Origin: Enterobacter cloacae
GTDB lineage: Bacteria; Pseudomonadota; Gammaproteobacteria; Enterobacterales; Enterobacteriaceae
NCBI GenBank assembly: GCA_014169315.1
Contig: AP022133.1
Location: forward strand, 3,286,001 to 3,350,000
Reading direction: 5' to 3'
DNA length: 64,000 nt
Shown here: in pieces, positions 1 to 10,327 of the stretch
Position numbering within the stretch: the stretch's first letter is position 1
How the letters are laid out: each line of letters begins with the position of its first letter
The notes under the pieces: generated by a model
Database searches by the model: none
The model's input: only the letters and a program-made list of their open reading frames with translations
Told to the model about the DNA's origin: nothing
Program-made: the position numbers and the translations under genes

Positions 1-112
1 GGTTATTGCAGGTGACCTGCCAGTCAGAGAACGATTGCTGAGAAGGCGCAGCCCACACCCACGGCGTGGGGAGTACGCAAAATAAACAGAGAACAAAAAC
101 GCAGTGGCGCAT
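1..112 (-). CDS. ypfG: YpfG-like DUF1176 family exported protein, 5' end only (partial)
   Basis: The reverse strand from 112 opens with ATG and encodes a typical signal peptide: M-R-H, a hydrophobic Val/Leu/Phe/Cys stretch, then W-A-A-P before a mature start reading SQQSFSDWQVTCNN. The S-D-W-Q-V-x-C start resembles DUF1176 (YpfG) proteins. E. coli has ypfG in this place, downstream of nudK on the same strand. The gene leaves the window at position 1, so about 37 codons are visible. A GTG three codons upstream (121) is an alternative start. YpfG function is unknown; periplasmic location is inferred from the signal peptide. Confidence 0.6.
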   Translation of the reverse strand, partial: MRHCVFVLCLFCVLPTPWVWAAPSQQSFSDWQVTCNN

Positions 113-192
113 GAATGGCACAATCCCGGAAACAAAAACGCATATCTGGATAATATCTTCGTGTTCAAGCCTGGCGTGCTCAATCGGATTTA

Positions 193-789
193 TCAGATAG
201 AGTTGTCCGAAACATCGCCCATTAAGCCGGATGTTTGTAAATACTGCAGCAATATCACAGCCTTACCGTCTTTAACCTCCCCTGAATGGACCATCGCCAG
301 CGCCCGGGAAAAGGGAAGTTCCAGCACTTCAATATCTTCATCGTCTACGCCGCCGCCCCGGTGCGTTCGCTGGGCATCGCTGTATTCCGCAATGAAGAAA
401 TGGATGAGTTCCGTCACGCCGCCTGGCGACATAAACAGCTCGAAGACTTTTTTAACGTTCCCCACTTCAAAGCCCGTCTCTTCGATGGCCTCTTTGCGGA
501 TACACACTTCTGGCTCATCGTCGTCAAGAAGACCCGCGCAGGTTTCAATCAACCGTCCATCCGGGTTGCCATTGACCCATGTCGCCACCCGAAACTGGCG
601 AATCAACACCACACTTTGCTTTTCACGGTTGTAGAGCAGAATGGTTGCCCCGTTGCCACGGTCGTAGACCTCGCGTTTATGGCGGATAACTTCACCGTTA
701 TTACGCGTTAAATCATAGGTGATGTTACGCAGGACAAAGTAATTTTCAGATAGGATTTTGTCTTTGATAACGTCGATTTTCAGGGTCAT
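193..789 (-). CDS. nudK: GDP-mannose pyrophosphatase NudK (Nudix hydrolase)
   Basis: A 198-residue Nudix hydrolase. The family member in E. coli splits GDP-mannose into GMP and mannose-1-phosphate. The Nudix box is visible near residues 84-108: [21 protein letters not shown] fits G-x5-E-x7-RE-x2-EE-x-G. The start chosen is the ATG at 789, because GGAG lies about 6 bases upstream and the E. coli protein begins at the same place; an in-frame upstream codon would add nine unlikely residues. The C-terminus is about eight residues longer than in E. coli. The gene lies between ypfG and aegA on the same strand, as in E. coli. Confidence 0.93.
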   Translation of the reverse strand: MTLKIDVIKDKILSENYFVLRNITYDLTRNNGEVIRHKREVYDRGNGATILLYNREKQSVVLIRQFRVATWVNGNPDGRLIETCAGLLDDDEPEVCIRKEAIEETGFEVGNVKKVFELFMSPGGVTELIHFFIAEYSDAQRTHRGGGVDDEDIEVLELPFSRALAMVHSGEVKDGKAVILLQYLQTSGLMGDVSDNSI

Positions 790-856
790 ACGGGCTCCAC
801 GGCATAATAAGTGCATTTATACTACGCCGTGAACCCCGCTTTGTCGCTCGCCGGAT

Positions 857-2833
857 TTAGTGCATTTTTGGCGCGTTTACTTCAAGCCAGTCGAGAATGC
901 CCTGCGCGGCATGACGTCCTTCTGCCATCGCAGTCACCACCAGATCCGCACCGCGTACCGCATCACCCCCGGCAAAAATTTGCGGGTTGGTGGTCTGGTA
1001 GCGATAGCGCCCCTCTACGGAGGCAATGATACGCCCCCAGTCATCCGTCTCGACACCCTGCGCCTGCAGCCACGGCATCGCGTGCGGATTAAAACCAAAC
1101 GCCATGATCACCGCATCAGCAGGCATAACAAACTCACTGCCCGCCACCGGAACAGGCCGACGGCGTCCCTGGGCATCCGCGTCACCCAGTTCGGTGCGCA
1201 GCATCCGAATGCCGTTAACCTGCCCGTCAGCGGCAAGCACTAGCTCAACGGGCTGGACGTTAAATTCAAATTCAGCGCCCTCTTCTTTTGCGTTCTTCAC
1301 CTCTTTTTTCGAGCCAGGCATGTTGGTTTCATCCCGACGGTAGGCGCAGGTGACCTTCGCCGCACCGTGACGTAACGCGGTACGCACGCAGTCCATCGCG
1401 GTATCTCCCCCACCGAGCACCACCACGTTCAGACCCCGGGTGTCGATAAACGGTTCTTTGACCGTCGATTCCAGCCCCATCACATGGCGCGTGTTCGCCA
1501 CCAGGAAAGGCAGCGCGTCATACACGCCCGGTGCGTCCTCGTGCGGTATACCGGCCTTCATGGAACGGTAGGTGCCGACACCAATAAACAGGGCATCGTA
1601 ATCGCTTCGTAGCTGAGACATCGACACGTCCTGGCCCACTTCACAGTTCAGTTCAAAATGGATCCCCATCGCAGTAAATATCTCTCTGCGCCGCGCGAGC
1701 AACGATTTATCCAGCTTGAAGGCCGGAATGCCAAACGTCAGCAGACCGCCAATTTCCGGGTGACGATCATAGACGGTGACGCTCACACCGCTGCGCACCA
1801 GCACATCAGCGCAGGCGAGCCCGGCAGGCCCTGCTCCGATAACGGCCACCCGTTTCCCCACCGGGGAAACATTACTCATATCCGGTTTCCAGCCCATCGC
1901 CAGCGCCTGGTCAGAGATATAGCGCTCGATGTTACCAATGGTCACTGAACCTGATTCATCACGCACTGTGCAGGCCCCTTCACATAATCTGTCCTGCGGA
2001 CAGACGCGGCCGGTAATTTCAGGTAAACAGTTGGTCTGGTGAGAGAGCGCCACGGCACCGGCGATATCTCCTGCGTTGACACGTTCAATCCACTGCGGGA
2101 TGTGGTTGTGCAGTGGGCACGTCCATTCGCAAATACTGTGTTCCCCGCATTTCAGGCAGCGCGAGGCTTCACGTTGAGCCTGTTCTGCCCGAAACGGCAG
2201 GGTGATTTCATTAAAATGGCCGGCGCGTTCCTGCGGGCTGAGCTTATCCGGCTCACCGCGTTGCGGCGTGTTTTGCATCTGCTGCAGTTTAGTTTGCACC
2301 ACGTCATGACCAACCGCTTCGCCATGCCAGGGTTGCGCTTCCAGACGAGCAGTGCGCTGACGACGCGATTTTGCCAGATTGTCGAGGACGGCGGGTGTCG
2401 CCAGCGTCAGGACATCCGCCGGGCAATTTTCGATACAGGCCGGGCCTTGCGGGCGCGTCAGGCAGAGGTCACATTTGTGTGCTTCGGCCTTCACGCTGTC
2501 GTTGTCGAGCGGCGTGACGATAATCTCCATCGTGCCAAATGGGCAGGCGACCACACAGGCTTTGCAACCAATGCATTTTTGTTGATTCACCTGTACGCTG
2601 TGGTCGTGTTTGCTGATGGCCCCGTTCGGACAGCTTTGTGCACAGGGCGCATTTTCGCAGTGGTGGCAGGTGACGGGGGTTTTCTTTTCGCCTGACCTGA
2701 GCACCGTAATGCGGGGATGAAAATGGCGCTCGCTCAGGACGTGCTCTTCACCGTTGTGCGCCATCACGCAGGCGACTTCGCAGGCACGACATCCAATACA
2801 GTGCTGGCTGTTGGCCATAATAAAACGATTCAT
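857..2833 (-). CDS. aegA: AegA, iron-sulfur/FAD oxidoreductase
   Basis: A 658-residue protein in two parts. The first 200 or so residues form a polyferredoxin region with several 4Fe-4S cysteine clusters (CIGCRACEVAC, CIGCKACVVACPFG and others). The rest is GltD-like, with another Cys cluster (CLKCGEHSICEWTC) and two dinucleotide-binding folds (VIGAGPAGLACA for FAD and VVLGGGDTAMDC). This is the AegA architecture. Its substrate is not firmly known; work in E. coli has linked it to anaerobic electron transfer and urate degradation. ATG 2833 is chosen because AGGTG precedes it and the homolog starts MNRFIMA. It is divergent from narQ, with a shared upstream region at 2834-2984. Confidence 0.9.
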   Translation of the reverse strand: MNRFIMANSQHCIGCRACEVACVMAHNGEEHVLSERHFHPRITVLRSGEKKTPVTCHHCENAPCAQSCPNGAISKHDHSVQVNQQKCIGCKACVVACPFGTMEIIVTPLDNDSVKAEAHKCDLCLTRPQGPACIENCPADVLTLATPAVLDNLAKSRRQRTARLEAQPWHGEAVGHDVVQTKLQQMQNTPQRGEPDKLSPQERAGHFNEITLPFRAEQAQREASRCLKCGEHSICEWTCPLHNHIPQWIERVNAGDIAGAVALSHQTNCLPEITGRVCPQDRLCEGACTVRDESGSVTIGNIERYISDQALAMGWKPDMSNVSPVGKRVAVIGAGPAGLACADVLVRSGVSVTVYDRHPEIGGLLTFGIPAFKLDKSLLARRREIFTAMGIHFELNCEVGQDVSMSQLRSDYDALFIGVGTYRSMKAGIPHEDAPGVYDALPFLVANTRHVMGLESTVKEPFIDTRGLNVVVLGGGDTAMDCVRTALRHGAAKVTCAYRRDETNMPGSKKEVKNAKEEGAEFEFNVQPVELVLAADGQVNGIRMLRTELGDADAQGRRRPVPVAGSEFVMPADAVIMAFGFNPHAMPWLQAQGVETDDWGRIIASVEGRYRYQTTNPQIFAGGDAVRGADLVVTAMAEGRHAAQGILDWLEVNAPKMH

Positions 2834-2984
2834 AACAACACCTGTTTTTGGTTCAATAACCTTATTCTTTATATAAGTACTGTATTTACCCACGGTGGCG
2901 CGATCAGGCAATATTCACATGCCCGGAAGCCAAACTATTTCCAGTGAACCTGTGGCAGATCAATTTTATTCAGGAAGCTGTTCT

Positions 2985-4679
2985 GTGACCGTTAAACGAC
3001 CCGTTTCCGGAAGCCTGGCCCGGGCTTTCTTTTCGATTATTGTGCTGTCGGTTCTGACCAGCACCATCGCCCTGCTGACGCTCGCCAGTAGCCAGCGTGA
3101 CGCCGAAGCCATCAATATTGCCGGTTCACTGCGCATGCAGAGTTACCGACTGGGCTACGAGATGCAGCGACACAGCCCCTCGCTGGTGGCGCATCGCGAG
3201 ATCTGGCAACAAACCCTGAGCGCGCCTGCCCTGCAGAAATTGAACCGCTGGTACGTACCGGACGATGTCAAACAGCGCTATCAGCAACTGCATCTTGCCT
3301 GGCAGGAGATGGATAAGCGTATCGCCAGCGGAGATACCGCGTGGTATCAGGATCACATTGAAGATTTTGTCGGCCACATCGATACCTTTGTGCTCACGCT
3401 CCAGCATTACACCGAACATAAAATACAGCTGGTCATCCTGATATCGCTGGCTGGCGGTCTTGGCATCCTGCTGCTGACGGCGTTAACCCTGCGACGGATC
3501 CGTCGCCAGGTGGTTTTGCCGCTGAACAATCTGGTGGCAGCAAGTGAACGCATTGAGCAGGGACAATTTGATACCCCCGCACCAGATACCGCTTTGCCGA
3601 ATGAACTGGGTCAACTTTCCCACGCGTTCAACCATATGTCGGCCGAGCTACACACGCTTTATCGCTCGCTTGAGCACTCCGTTGCGGAAAAGACGCAGCA
3701 TCTGAATGAAGCCCATCAACAGCTCGAAATGTTGTTCAAATGTTCTCAGGCACTGAATACCGGCCAGATAGACAGCCACAGTTTCAGACATATTTTGCAG
3801 ATTGTGCACGAATACACGCAGATGAATTACCTGGAGCTACGAACCAGCGACGACTGGCGGCTATGCGAAGGGAATGCGTCGAAAAGTGCCCCACTGCAAA
3901 GCCTGCCAGTGCTGATGCAGGATACCCTGTATGGTGAGTTGCGCTGGCAAAGCGAAACGGACACGGTGCCCCAAACGCTGATGCAAAGCGTGGCGACAAT
4001 GCTGGGGCGCGGGCTTTATTTCAACCAGGCACAAAAGCATTACCAGCAATTGCTGTTGATGGAAGAGCGCGCGACGATTGCCCGCGAGCTGCATGATTCG
4101 CTGGCGCAGGTGCTGTCGTATTTACGCATCCAGCTTACGCTCCTCCGTCATGCCATACCGGAGGAGAACACCCCGGCGCAAACCATCATCACGGACTTCT
4201 CCCGCGAATTAAACAACGCCTGGCATCAGCTACGTGAACTGCTCACGACGTTCCGTCTGACGCTTAACCACGCCAATCTTCCCGCCGCACTCCAGGAGTC
4301 GCTGGACGGGTTGCAGAGTCAAACACAGGCGAAGCTGTATCTTGACTGTCGTCTCTCTTCCCTGGCACTGGACGCACAAAAGCAGGTGCATTTATTACAG
4401 ATCGTGCGTGAAGCCGTGCTGAATGCCATTAAGCACGCCCAGGCCAGCGAGATCACCGTGAGCTGCGTGACCTCTGCGGATGGCACTCACATCGTGAACA
4501 TTCGCGATAACGGTATCGGCATTGGCGAGGCCAGCGAACCGCCGGGACATTACGGGCTAAACATTATGCGCGAACGCGCGGGGCGGCTCGGAGGAGCGCT
4601 GCACTTTTCACAGCCGCAAAACGGTGGAACGCAGGTGAGTGTAACATTCCGTTCTCCCTCCCCGCTTGCGGATAAATAA
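2985..4679 (+). CDS. narQ: Nitrate/nitrite sensor histidine kinase NarQ
   Basis: A 564-residue inner membrane sensor kinase that phosphorylates NarL and NarP in response to nitrate or nitrite. Visible parts: TM1 at about 14-34; the periplasmic P-box (NIAGSLRMQSYRLG) near residue 43; TM2 at about 147-167; a HAMP linker; a GAF-like central region; the HisKA_3 dimerisation helix with the phosphoacceptor His370 in RELHDSLAQ; and an HATPase domain with N-box (REAVLNAIKHA) and G-box (DNGIGIG). The start is GTG 2985, with AGGA about 9 bases upstream; it matches the homologous N-terminus V-x-VKRPVS. In-frame codons further upstream would add 30 unrelated residues. Confidence 0.93.
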   Translation: MTVKRPVSGSLARAFFSIIVLSVLTSTIALLTLASSQRDAEAINIAGSLRMQSYRLGYEMQRHSPSLVAHREIWQQTLSAPALQKLNRWYVPDDVKQRYQQLHLAWQEMDKRIASGDTAWYQDHIEDFVGHIDTFVLTLQHYTEHKIQLVILISLAGGLGILLLTALTLRRIRRQVVLPLNNLVAASERIEQGQFDTPAPDTALPNELGQLSHAFNHMSAELHTLYRSLEHSVAEKTQHLNEAHQQLEMLFKCSQALNTGQIDSHSFRHILQIVHEYTQMNYLELRTSDDWRLCEGNASKSAPLQSLPVLMQDTLYGELRWQSETDTVPQTLMQSVATMLGRGLYFNQAQKHYQQLLLMEERATIARELHDSLAQVLSYLRIQLTLLRHAIPEENTPAQTIITDFSRELNNAWHQLRELLTTFRLTLNHANLPAALQESLDGLQSQTQAKLYLDCRLSSLALDAQKQVHLLQIVREAVLNAIKHAQASEITVSCVTSADGTHIVNIRDNGIGIGEASEPPGHYGLNIMRERAGRLGGALHFSQPQNGGTQVSVTFRSPSPLADK

Positions 4680-4791
4680 CGGCAAAGTAAGGCGCTATAT
4701 CAACAGCCCGTCTTACGGATACGTGATATTTTCACCCGAGCCTGCGTGGGGGAGAAGGTAAAAAGGGAATGATAATTTACACTATCTCCTT

Positions 4792-4809
4792 TATTTCTCC
4801 ACGTTTGGC
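4792..4809 (+). promoter_or_regulatory. Candidate BaeR box upstream of acrD
   Basis: TATTTCTCCACGTTTGGC lies 71 bases before the acrD ATG. It resembles the published BaeR box (TTTTTCTCCATDATTGGC): TTTCTCCA and TTGGC match exactly. In E. coli, BaeSR activates acrD under envelope stress. The match is seen in the sequence; binding is inferred. Confidence 0.6.
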
Positions 4810-4880
4810 CTTTGTCTTGCCGTTACAGTGTTGCAGGCAATATACAATAATGACGTGCAGCAAAACGAGGTCACACTTTC

Positions 4881-7800
4881 ATGGCGAATTTTTTCATCGA
4901 TCGCCCCATTTTTGCCTGGGTACTTGCCATTCTGTTGTGTCTGACAGGTGTCCTGGCCATTACTTCACTTCCTGTTGAGCAATACCCCGATCTGGCTCCG
5001 CCAAACGTGCGCATCACGGCTAACTACCCTGGTGCTTCGGCGCAGACGCTGGAAAATACCGTGACGCAGGTTATCGAGCAGAACATGACAGGTCTGGATA
5101 ACCTGATGTACATGTCCTCACAAAGCAGCGCCACGGGCCAGGCCACGGTCACCCTGAGCTTCACGGCGGGTAGCAACCCGGACGAAGCGGTGCAACAGGT
5201 GCAAAACCAGTTACAGTCGGCCATGCGCAAGCTGCCTCAGGCGGTTCAGAACCAGGGCGTTACCGTGCGTAAAACCGGTGACACTAACATTTTGACCATC
5301 GCTTTTGTCTCTACCGACGGCTCAATGGATAAGCAGGATATTGCGGACTACGTTGCCAGTAATATTCAGGATCCGATCAGCCGTATTAACGGCGTCGGCG
5401 ATATCGACGCCTACGGCTCACAGTACTCCATGCGTATCTGGCTTGATCCCAACAAGCTGAACAGCTTCCAGATGACGGCAACCGACGTCACGAATGCCAT
5501 TAAATCCCAGAACGCTCAGATAGCCGTAGGGCAACTGGGGGGAACGCCTTCCGTCGATAAACAAGCGCTGAATGCCACCATTAACTCGCAGTCGCTGCTC
5601 CAGACACCCGATCAGTTCCGCGATATTACCCTGCGCGTGAATCAGGACGGTTCTGAAGTCCGCCTGGGCGATGTCGCCACGGTGGAAATGGGGGCGGAGA
5701 AGTATGACTACCTGAGCCGCTTTAACGGTAATCAGGCCTCCGGTCTGGGCATTAAGCTGGCCTCCGGTGCAAATGAAATGGCTACGGCGAAGCTGGTGTT
5801 AGACCGACTGGATGAGCTGTCGCAGTATTTCCCGCACGGTCTGGAGTACAAAGTCGCCTATGAAACCACCTCCTTCGTTAAAGCCTCGATTGAGGATGTG
5901 GTGAAGACCCTGCTGGAAGCCATCGCGCTGGTGTTCCTGGTGATGTACCTGTTCCTGCAAAACTTCCGCGCCACGCTGATCCCAACCATTGCCGTGCCAG
6001 TAGTGCTGCTTGGCACCTTTGCGGTGCTTTACGCGTTTGGTTACAGCATCAACACCCTGACCATGTTCGCAATGGTACTGGCTATCGGCCTTCTGGTGGA
6101 TGACGCCATCGTGGTGGTTGAAAACGTCGAGCGTATCATGAGCGAAGAGGGGCTTTCGCCGCGCGAGGCGACGCGTAAATCAATGGGGCAAATTCAGGGA
6201 GCATTAGTCGGCATCGCGATGGTGCTCTCGGCGGTCTTTATTCCGATGGCCTTCTTTGGCGGCACAACCGGTGCCATTTACCGTCAGTTCTCGATAACCA
6301 TCGTCTCCGCAATGGTGCTTTCCGTGCTGGTGGCGTTGATCCTCACCCCTGCCCTCTGTTCCACCCTCCTTAAGCCGCTGAATAAAGGTGAACACCACGG
6401 CCAGAAAGGCTTTTTCGGCTGGTTTAACCGTATGTTCAACCGCAATGCCGCACGTTATGAAATGGGCGTCGGTAAGGTGCTGCACCGCAGCCTGCGCTGG
6501 ATGATGATTTACGTTGTGCTGTTGGGCGGAATGGTCTGGCTGTTCCTGCACCTCCCCACCTCATTCCTGCCGATGGAAGACCGCGGCATGTTCACCACCT
6601 CGGTGCAACTACCGAGCGGCGCAACGCAACAGCAGACTCTGAAAGTGGTCGAAAAGGTGGAACAGTACTTCTTCACCAAAGAGAAAGATAACATCATTTC
6701 GGTATTTTCGACCGTCGGCTCAGGCCCGGGGGGTAACGGGCAGAACGTCGCCCGTATGTTTGTACGCCTGAAGGACTGGAACGAGCGCGACACAAAAACG
6801 GGCACGTCGTTTGCCATTATCGAGCGCGCGACAAAAGCCTTTGCACACATCAAGGAAGCGCGCGTCTTTGCCAGCAGCCCTCCGGCCATCAGCGGCCTCG
6901 GCAGCTCCGCCGGGTTTGATATGGAACTGCAGGATCACGCGGGCGCTGGCCACACGGCACTGATGGCGGCGCGCGATAAACTGTTAGAGCTGGCGGGAAA
7001 AAATCCTGACCTGACCCGCGTCCGACATAACGGTCTGGATGACAGCCCGCAGCTGCAGGTTGATATCGATCAGCGCAAAGCGCAGGCACTGGGGGTGTCC
7101 ATCGCCGATATTAACGACACCCTGCAGACGGCGTGGGGCTCCAGCTATGTGAATGATTTTATGGATCGTGGCCGCGTGAAAAAGGTGTATGTTCAGTCTG
7201 CCGCACCGTTCCGTATGTTACCGGACGATATCAACCGCTGGTTTGTGCGTAATAATTCAGGCGGCATGGTGCCGTTCTCAGCCTTTGCCTCTTCGCACTG
7301 GGAGAGCGGTTCACCACGTCTGGAACGCTATAACGGCTATTCTGCTGTTGAAATCATCGGTGAGGCCTCCCCGGGCGTCAGTACCGGTACCGCAATGGAC
7401 ACGATGGAAAAACTGGTGCAACAGTTACCCACCGGGTTTGGTCTGGAGTGGACGGCAATGTCTTACCAGGAGCGTCTCTCCGGGGCTCAGGCTCCTGCAC
7501 TGTATGCGCTGTCGCTGCTGGTGGTATTCCTTTGCCTTGCCGCGCTCTATGAGAGCTGGTCAGTGCCGTTCTCGGTCATGCTGGTGGTACCGCTTGGTGT
7601 GATCGGCGCACTGCTGGCAACCTGGATGCGCGGTCTGGAAAACGACGTTTACTTCCAGGTAGGGCTGCTCACCGTTATCGGTTTGTCGGCAAAAAACGCC
7701 ATTCTGATCGTCGAATTTGCCAACGAGATGAATGCCAAAGGGCATGAGCTAATGGCTGCCACGCTACACGCCTGCCGTCAGCGCTTACGCCCGATCCTGA

Positions 7801-7994
7801 TGACCTCTCTGGCGTTTGTCTTTGGCGTATTACCTATGGCAACCAGTTCAGGCGCAGGCTCCAGTAGCCAGCACGCGGTGGGTACGGGCGTCATGGGTGG
7901 CATGATTTCAGCCACAATCCTGGCCATTTATTTTGTTCCTCTGTTCTTTGTGCTGGTGCGTCGCCGCTTCCCTCTCAGGGAACGTTCTGAATAA
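4881..7994 (+). CDS. acrD: AcrD, RND-family aminoglycoside/multidrug efflux pump
   Basis: A 1037-residue RND inner membrane transporter, the same length as E. coli AcrD. It works with AcrA and TolC to expel aminoglycosides, bile acids, novobiocin and other anionic compounds. The N-terminus [17 protein letters not shown] is the usual RND TM1. The TM4 proton-relay aspartates are visible in [18 protein letters not shown] (about residues 401-418). The TM10 Lys region is in [14 protein letters not shown] (about 935-948). Two large periplasmic porter loops lie between TM1-2 and TM7-8. It follows narQ as in E. coli, and a strong hairpin terminator follows at 8018. Confidence 0.95.
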   Translation: MANFFIDRPIFAWVLAILLCLTGVLAITSLPVEQYPDLAPPNVRITANYPGASAQTLENTVTQVIEQNMTGLDNLMYMSSQSSATGQATVTLSFTAGSNPDEAVQQVQNQLQSAMRKLPQAVQNQGVTVRKTGDTNILTIAFVSTDGSMDKQDIADYVASNIQDPISRINGVGDIDAYGSQYSMRIWLDPNKLNSFQMTATDVTNAIKSQNAQIAVGQLGGTPSVDKQALNATINSQSLLQTPDQFRDITLRVNQDGSEVRLGDVATVEMGAEKYDYLSRFNGNQASGLGIKLASGANEMATAKLVLDRLDELSQYFPHGLEYKVAYETTSFVKASIEDVVKTLLEAIALVFLVMYLFLQNFRATLIPTIAVPVVLLGTFAVLYAFGYSINTLTMFAMVLAIGLLVDDAIVVVENVERIMSEEGLSPREATRKSMGQIQGALVGIAMVLSAVFIPMAFFGGTTGAIYRQFSITIVSAMVLSVLVALILTPALCSTLLKPLNKGEHHGQKGFFGWFNRMFNRNAARYEMGVGKVLHRSLRWMMIYVVLLGGMVWLFLHLPTSFLPMEDRGMFTTSVQLPSGATQQQTLKVVEKVEQYFFTKEKDNIISVFSTVGSGPGGNGQNVARMFVRLKDWNERDTKTGTSFAIIERATKAFAHIKEARVFASSPPAISGLGSSAGFDMELQDHAGAGHTALMAARDKLLELAGKNPDLTRVRHNGLDDSPQLQVDIDQRKAQALGVSIADINDTLQTAWGSSYVNDFMDRGRVKKVYVQSAAPFRMLPDDINRWFVRNNSGGMVPFSAFASSHWESGSPRLERYNGYSAVEIIGEASPGVSTGTAMDTMEKLVQQLPTGFGLEWTAMSYQERLSGAQAPALYALSLLVVFLCLAALYESWSVPFSVMLVVPLGVIGALLATWMRGLENDVYFQVGLLTVIGLSAKNAILIVEFANEMNAKGHELMAATLHACRQRLRPILMTSLAFVFGVLPMATSSGAGSSSQHAVGTGVMGGMISATILAIYFVPLFFVLVRRRFPLRERSE

Positions 7995-8017
7995 CCCAAT
8001 GAATTATTTAGGGTATA

Positions 8018-8047
8018 AAAAAAGGCGGCTCTTATAGCCGCCTTTTT
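8018..8047. terminator. Bidirectional terminator between acrD and ypfM
   Basis: Perfect stem AGGCGGCT / AGCCGCCT with the loop CTTAT, flanked by an A run on the left and a T run on the right. It can end acrD transcription on the + strand and the short ypfM transcript on the - strand. Confidence 0.85.
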
Positions 8048-8114
8048 ACTGTGTGATTAACTCACACTATGGTTATTTTACTTATTTTAGTGCTCTTGCA
8101 ATTCTTCCTGAATG

Positions 8115-8174
8115 TCATTTACGAAGCATGCCTTCGATAAAATCTTTCCAGTTCCCCAGTTCACGTTCAATCAT
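8115..8174 (-). CDS. ypfM: YpfM, 19-residue small protein
   Basis: A 19-codon ORF on the reverse strand encodes MIERELGNWKDFIEGMLRK, which as I recall it equals the E. coli small protein YpfM. It has its own ribosome binding site (GAGAGG, 7 bases before the ATG), a good promoter at 8200-8228 and a terminator at 8018-8047. It is highly charged, with an amphipathic-helix-like pattern and no membrane segment. Function is unknown. Position between acrD and yffB, opposite to both, is as in E. coli. Confidence 0.88.
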   Translation of the reverse strand: MIERELGNWKDFIEGMLRK

Positions 8175-8199
8175 AACAACCTCTCTTATTATTATGCGT

Positions 8200-8228
8200 A
8201 TTCTACGAAAACGTACCATCATTGTGAA
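8200..8228 (-). promoter_or_regulatory. Sigma-70 type promoter for ypfM
   Basis: On the reverse strand, TTCACA (8228-8223) and TAGAAT (8205-8200) are separated by exactly 17 bases; each matches the consensus hexamer at 5 of 6 positions. Transcription would begin near 8193, leaving a leader of about 20 bases before ypfM. Confidence 0.6.
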
Positions 8229-8561
8229 GACAATCTAACCAGATGCACCGATTGTACCCCGCTACCGTCCTGGATTTATGATAAATATGAACGCAGGGTC
8301 GTAAATTTTGTGTGACGTATAGCAATATTTTGAAATAACCTTACAGGCAGGTAAATTCTAAATTACTGACTGAGTTTATTAGAAATTTAACCCTTATGAA
8401 CATCTATGCTTAAATGATGAAAGAATATTCAGCTTACAGGTGTGAGTTGAATTAAGAAGAATTGTAAATTAATAGAATTCCCGAATGTGTTATATTCCAC
8501 TTAAGGATAAAAATTCGAAATTACTGAACATTTAATCATCATAAGAACAAAAGGATTCACC
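8229..8561. other. AT-rich intergenic region upstream of yffB
   Basis: About 330 bases with no convincing gene. A weak promoter for yffB-dapE may be TTGAAT (8447-8452) with TAATAG (8470-8475), 17 bases apart. No tRNA, riboswitch or strong hairpin was found by eye. The AT-rich composition contrasts with the surrounding genes. Confidence 0.4.
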
Positions 8562-8912
8562 ATGATTGTGATGTACGGCATTAAAAATTGTGACACCATC
8601 AAAAAGGCTCGCCGCTGGCTGGAAGCACACAATGTGCAGTATCGCTTCCACGACTACCGCGCCGATGGGCTTGATGCAGAATTTCTGCATACTGCCATCA
8701 GCGAACTGGGCTGGGAAGCGCTGCTCAATACCCGTGGAACCACCTGGCGTAAACTGGACGAATCACTGCGTGCCAGCATCAACAACGCCGACAGCGCAGC
8801 CAGTCTGATGCTCGAAATGCCAGCAATTATCAAACGCCCATTGCTCTGCGCGCCCGGGCAGCCTATGCTGCTGGGTTTCAGTGAAACCCTTTATTCTGAC
8901 TTTTTTCGTTGA
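8562..8912 (+). CDS. yffB: YffB, ArsC/Spx-family thioredoxin-fold protein
   Basis: A 116-residue ArsC-family protein (E. coli YffB has 118). The N-terminal thioredoxin-fold motif [12 protein letters not shown] carries a single Cys near residue 10, followed by the family signature RGTTWRKL and the C-terminal IKRPLL. True arsenate reductase activity has not been shown for this subgroup, and a glutathione-dependent thiol reductase role is only suggested. ATG 8562 has AAAGGA upstream. The stop is 10 bases from dapE, so the two are probably co-transcribed. Confidence 0.88.
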   Translation: MIVMYGIKNCDTIKKARRWLEAHNVQYRFHDYRADGLDAEFLHTAISELGWEALLNTRGTTWRKLDESLRASINNADSAASLMLEMPAIIKRPLLCAPGQPMLLGFSETLYSDFFR

Positions 8913-8922
8913 GGTGTAGTTT

Positions 8923-10050
8923 ATGTCATGCCCGGTCATTGAGCTGACTCAGCAGCTTATTCGCCGTCCTTCCCTTAGCCCGGACGACGCAGGTTGTCAG
9001 GCATTAATGATTGAGCGCCTGCGTGCCATCGGGTTTACCGTTGAACGTATGGATTTTGGCGACACGCAGAACTTCTGGGCATGGCGCGGCCAGGGTGAAA
9101 CGCTGGCCTTTGCTGGTCATACCGATGTGGTTCCCGCAGGTGATGCGGACCGCTGGATCAACCCACCGTTTGAACCCACCATCCGCGATGGCATGCTATT
9201 CGGCCGCGGTGCGGCAGATATGAAAGGCTCGCTGGCGGCGATGGTCGTGGCGGCGGAACGCTTTGTTGCCCAGCACCCGAACCATAAAAACCGCCTCGCG
9301 TTTCTGATCACCTCCGACGAAGAAGCCAGCGCTCATCACGGCACCGTGAAGGTGGTAGAGGCGCTGATGGCGCGCAACGAACGTCTGGACTACTGCCTGG
9401 TCGGCGAACCGTCCAGTACCGAAGTGGTGGGCGATGTGGTGAAAAACGGTCGTCGCGGATCGCTGACCTGTAACCTGACCATTCATGGGGTCCAGGGGCA
9501 CGTAGCTTATCCTCACCTGGCCGATAACCCCGTGCATCGCGCAGCACCGATGCTGAACGAGCTGGTAGGCATTGAGTGGGACAAAGGCAATGAGTTCTTC
9601 CCGCCTACCAGCATGCAAATTGCCAATGTGAAGGCCGGTACCGGCAGCAACAACGTGATCCCGGGTGATTTCTTCGTCCAGTTTAACTTCCGCTTCAGTA
9701 CGGAACTGACCGACGAGATGATCAAAGCGCGCGTGATCGCGCTGCTGGAAAAATATCAACTGCGCTATACCGTGGAGTGGTGGCTTTCCGGCCAGCCGTT
9801 CCTGACGCAGCGCGGGAAACTGGTGGATGCGGTAGTGAGTGCCATCGCACACTATAATGAAATTAAGCCACAACTGCTGACGACGGGCGGTACCTCAGAC
9901 GGACGCTTTATCGCCCGGATGGGCGCTCAGGTTGTCGAACTGGGGCCGGTGAACGCAACCATTCACAAAATAAATGAATGTGTAAATGCGGCAGATTTAC
10001 AACTACTGGCCCGTATGTATCAACGCATCATGGAGCAGCTCGTCGCCTGA
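8923..10050 (+). CDS. dapE: Succinyl-diaminopimelate desuccinylase DapE
   Basis: A 375-residue M20-family dinuclear zinc hydrolase. It removes succinate from N-succinyl-L,L-diaminopimelate in the lysine/peptidoglycan precursor pathway. The metal-binding and catalytic motifs are visible: [11 protein letters not shown] (His near 66), GRGAADMKG (bridging Asp), ITSDEEASA (catalytic Glu pair near 133-134), VGEPSS, and a late His in NATIHKINE. Length equals the E. coli enzyme. A ribosome binding site (GAGGTG) overlaps the end of yffB. dapA, for the same pathway, is 6 kb downstream on the other strand. Confidence 0.96.
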   Translation: MSCPVIELTQQLIRRPSLSPDDAGCQALMIERLRAIGFTVERMDFGDTQNFWAWRGQGETLAFAGHTDVVPAGDADRWINPPFEPTIRDGMLFGRGAADMKGSLAAMVVAAERFVAQHPNHKNRLAFLITSDEEASAHHGTVKVVEALMARNERLDYCLVGEPSSTEVVGDVVKNGRRGSLTCNLTIHGVQGHVAYPHLADNPVHRAAPMLNELVGIEWDKGNEFFPPTSMQIANVKAGTGSNNVIPGDFFVQFNFRFSTELTDEMIKARVIALLEKYQLRYTVEWWLSGQPFLTQRGKLVDAVVSAIAHYNEIKPQLLTTGGTSDGRFIARMGAQVVELGPVNATIHKINECVNAADLQLLARMYQRIMEQLVA

Positions 10051-10075
10051 CGACTGTTCTGAGAAGGAATAGCAA

Positions 10076-10273
10076 ATGGATTGGCTTTCAAAGTACTGGT
10101 GGATTCTGGTGTTGGTGTTTCTGGTTGGCGTGGTGCTTAACGTAATTAAAGATCTTAAGCGCGTTGACCACAAAAAATTCCTCGCCAACAAGCCTGACCT
10201 TCCGCCACATCGTGATTTTAACGACAAGTGGGACGATGACGACAACTGGCCGAAGAAAGACCAGAAGAAGTAA
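10076..10273 (+). CDS. ypfN: YpfN, UPF0370 small membrane protein
   Basis: A 65-residue protein with one N-terminal transmembrane helix ([17 protein letters not shown], about residues 8-24). The hydrophilic tail has a conserved [16 protein letters not shown] segment. This is the UPF0370/YpfN family of unknown function. It follows dapE by 25 bases, with GAAGGA before its ATG, and is probably co-transcribed with dapE. It ends before a bidirectional terminator at 10296. Confidence 0.9.
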   Translation: MDWLSKYWWILVLVFLVGVVLNVIKDLKRVDHKKFLANKPDLPPHRDFNDKWDDDDNWPKKDQKK

Positions 10274-10295
10274 TTCGTTCATCCCCCTCGCACTA

Positions 10296-10326
10296 ACCCT
10301 CTCCCCACAAGGGGAGAGGGTCTTTT
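10296..10326. terminator. Bidirectional hairpin between convergent ypfN and ypfH
   Basis: Stem ACCCTCTCCCC / GGGGAGAGGGT with loop ACAA, followed by CTTTT. It sits between convergent genes. The CCCTCTCCCC/GGGGAGAGGG core recurs at 18042-18080 and 52737-52829, so it is also one copy of a dispersed intergenic repeat. Confidence 0.75.
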
Positions 10327-10327
10327 C

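Noticed and set aside
2895..2984. A 30-residue N-terminal extension of narQ
   Set aside because: It is not similar to NarQ; the GTG at 2985 has a ribosome binding site and the right start.
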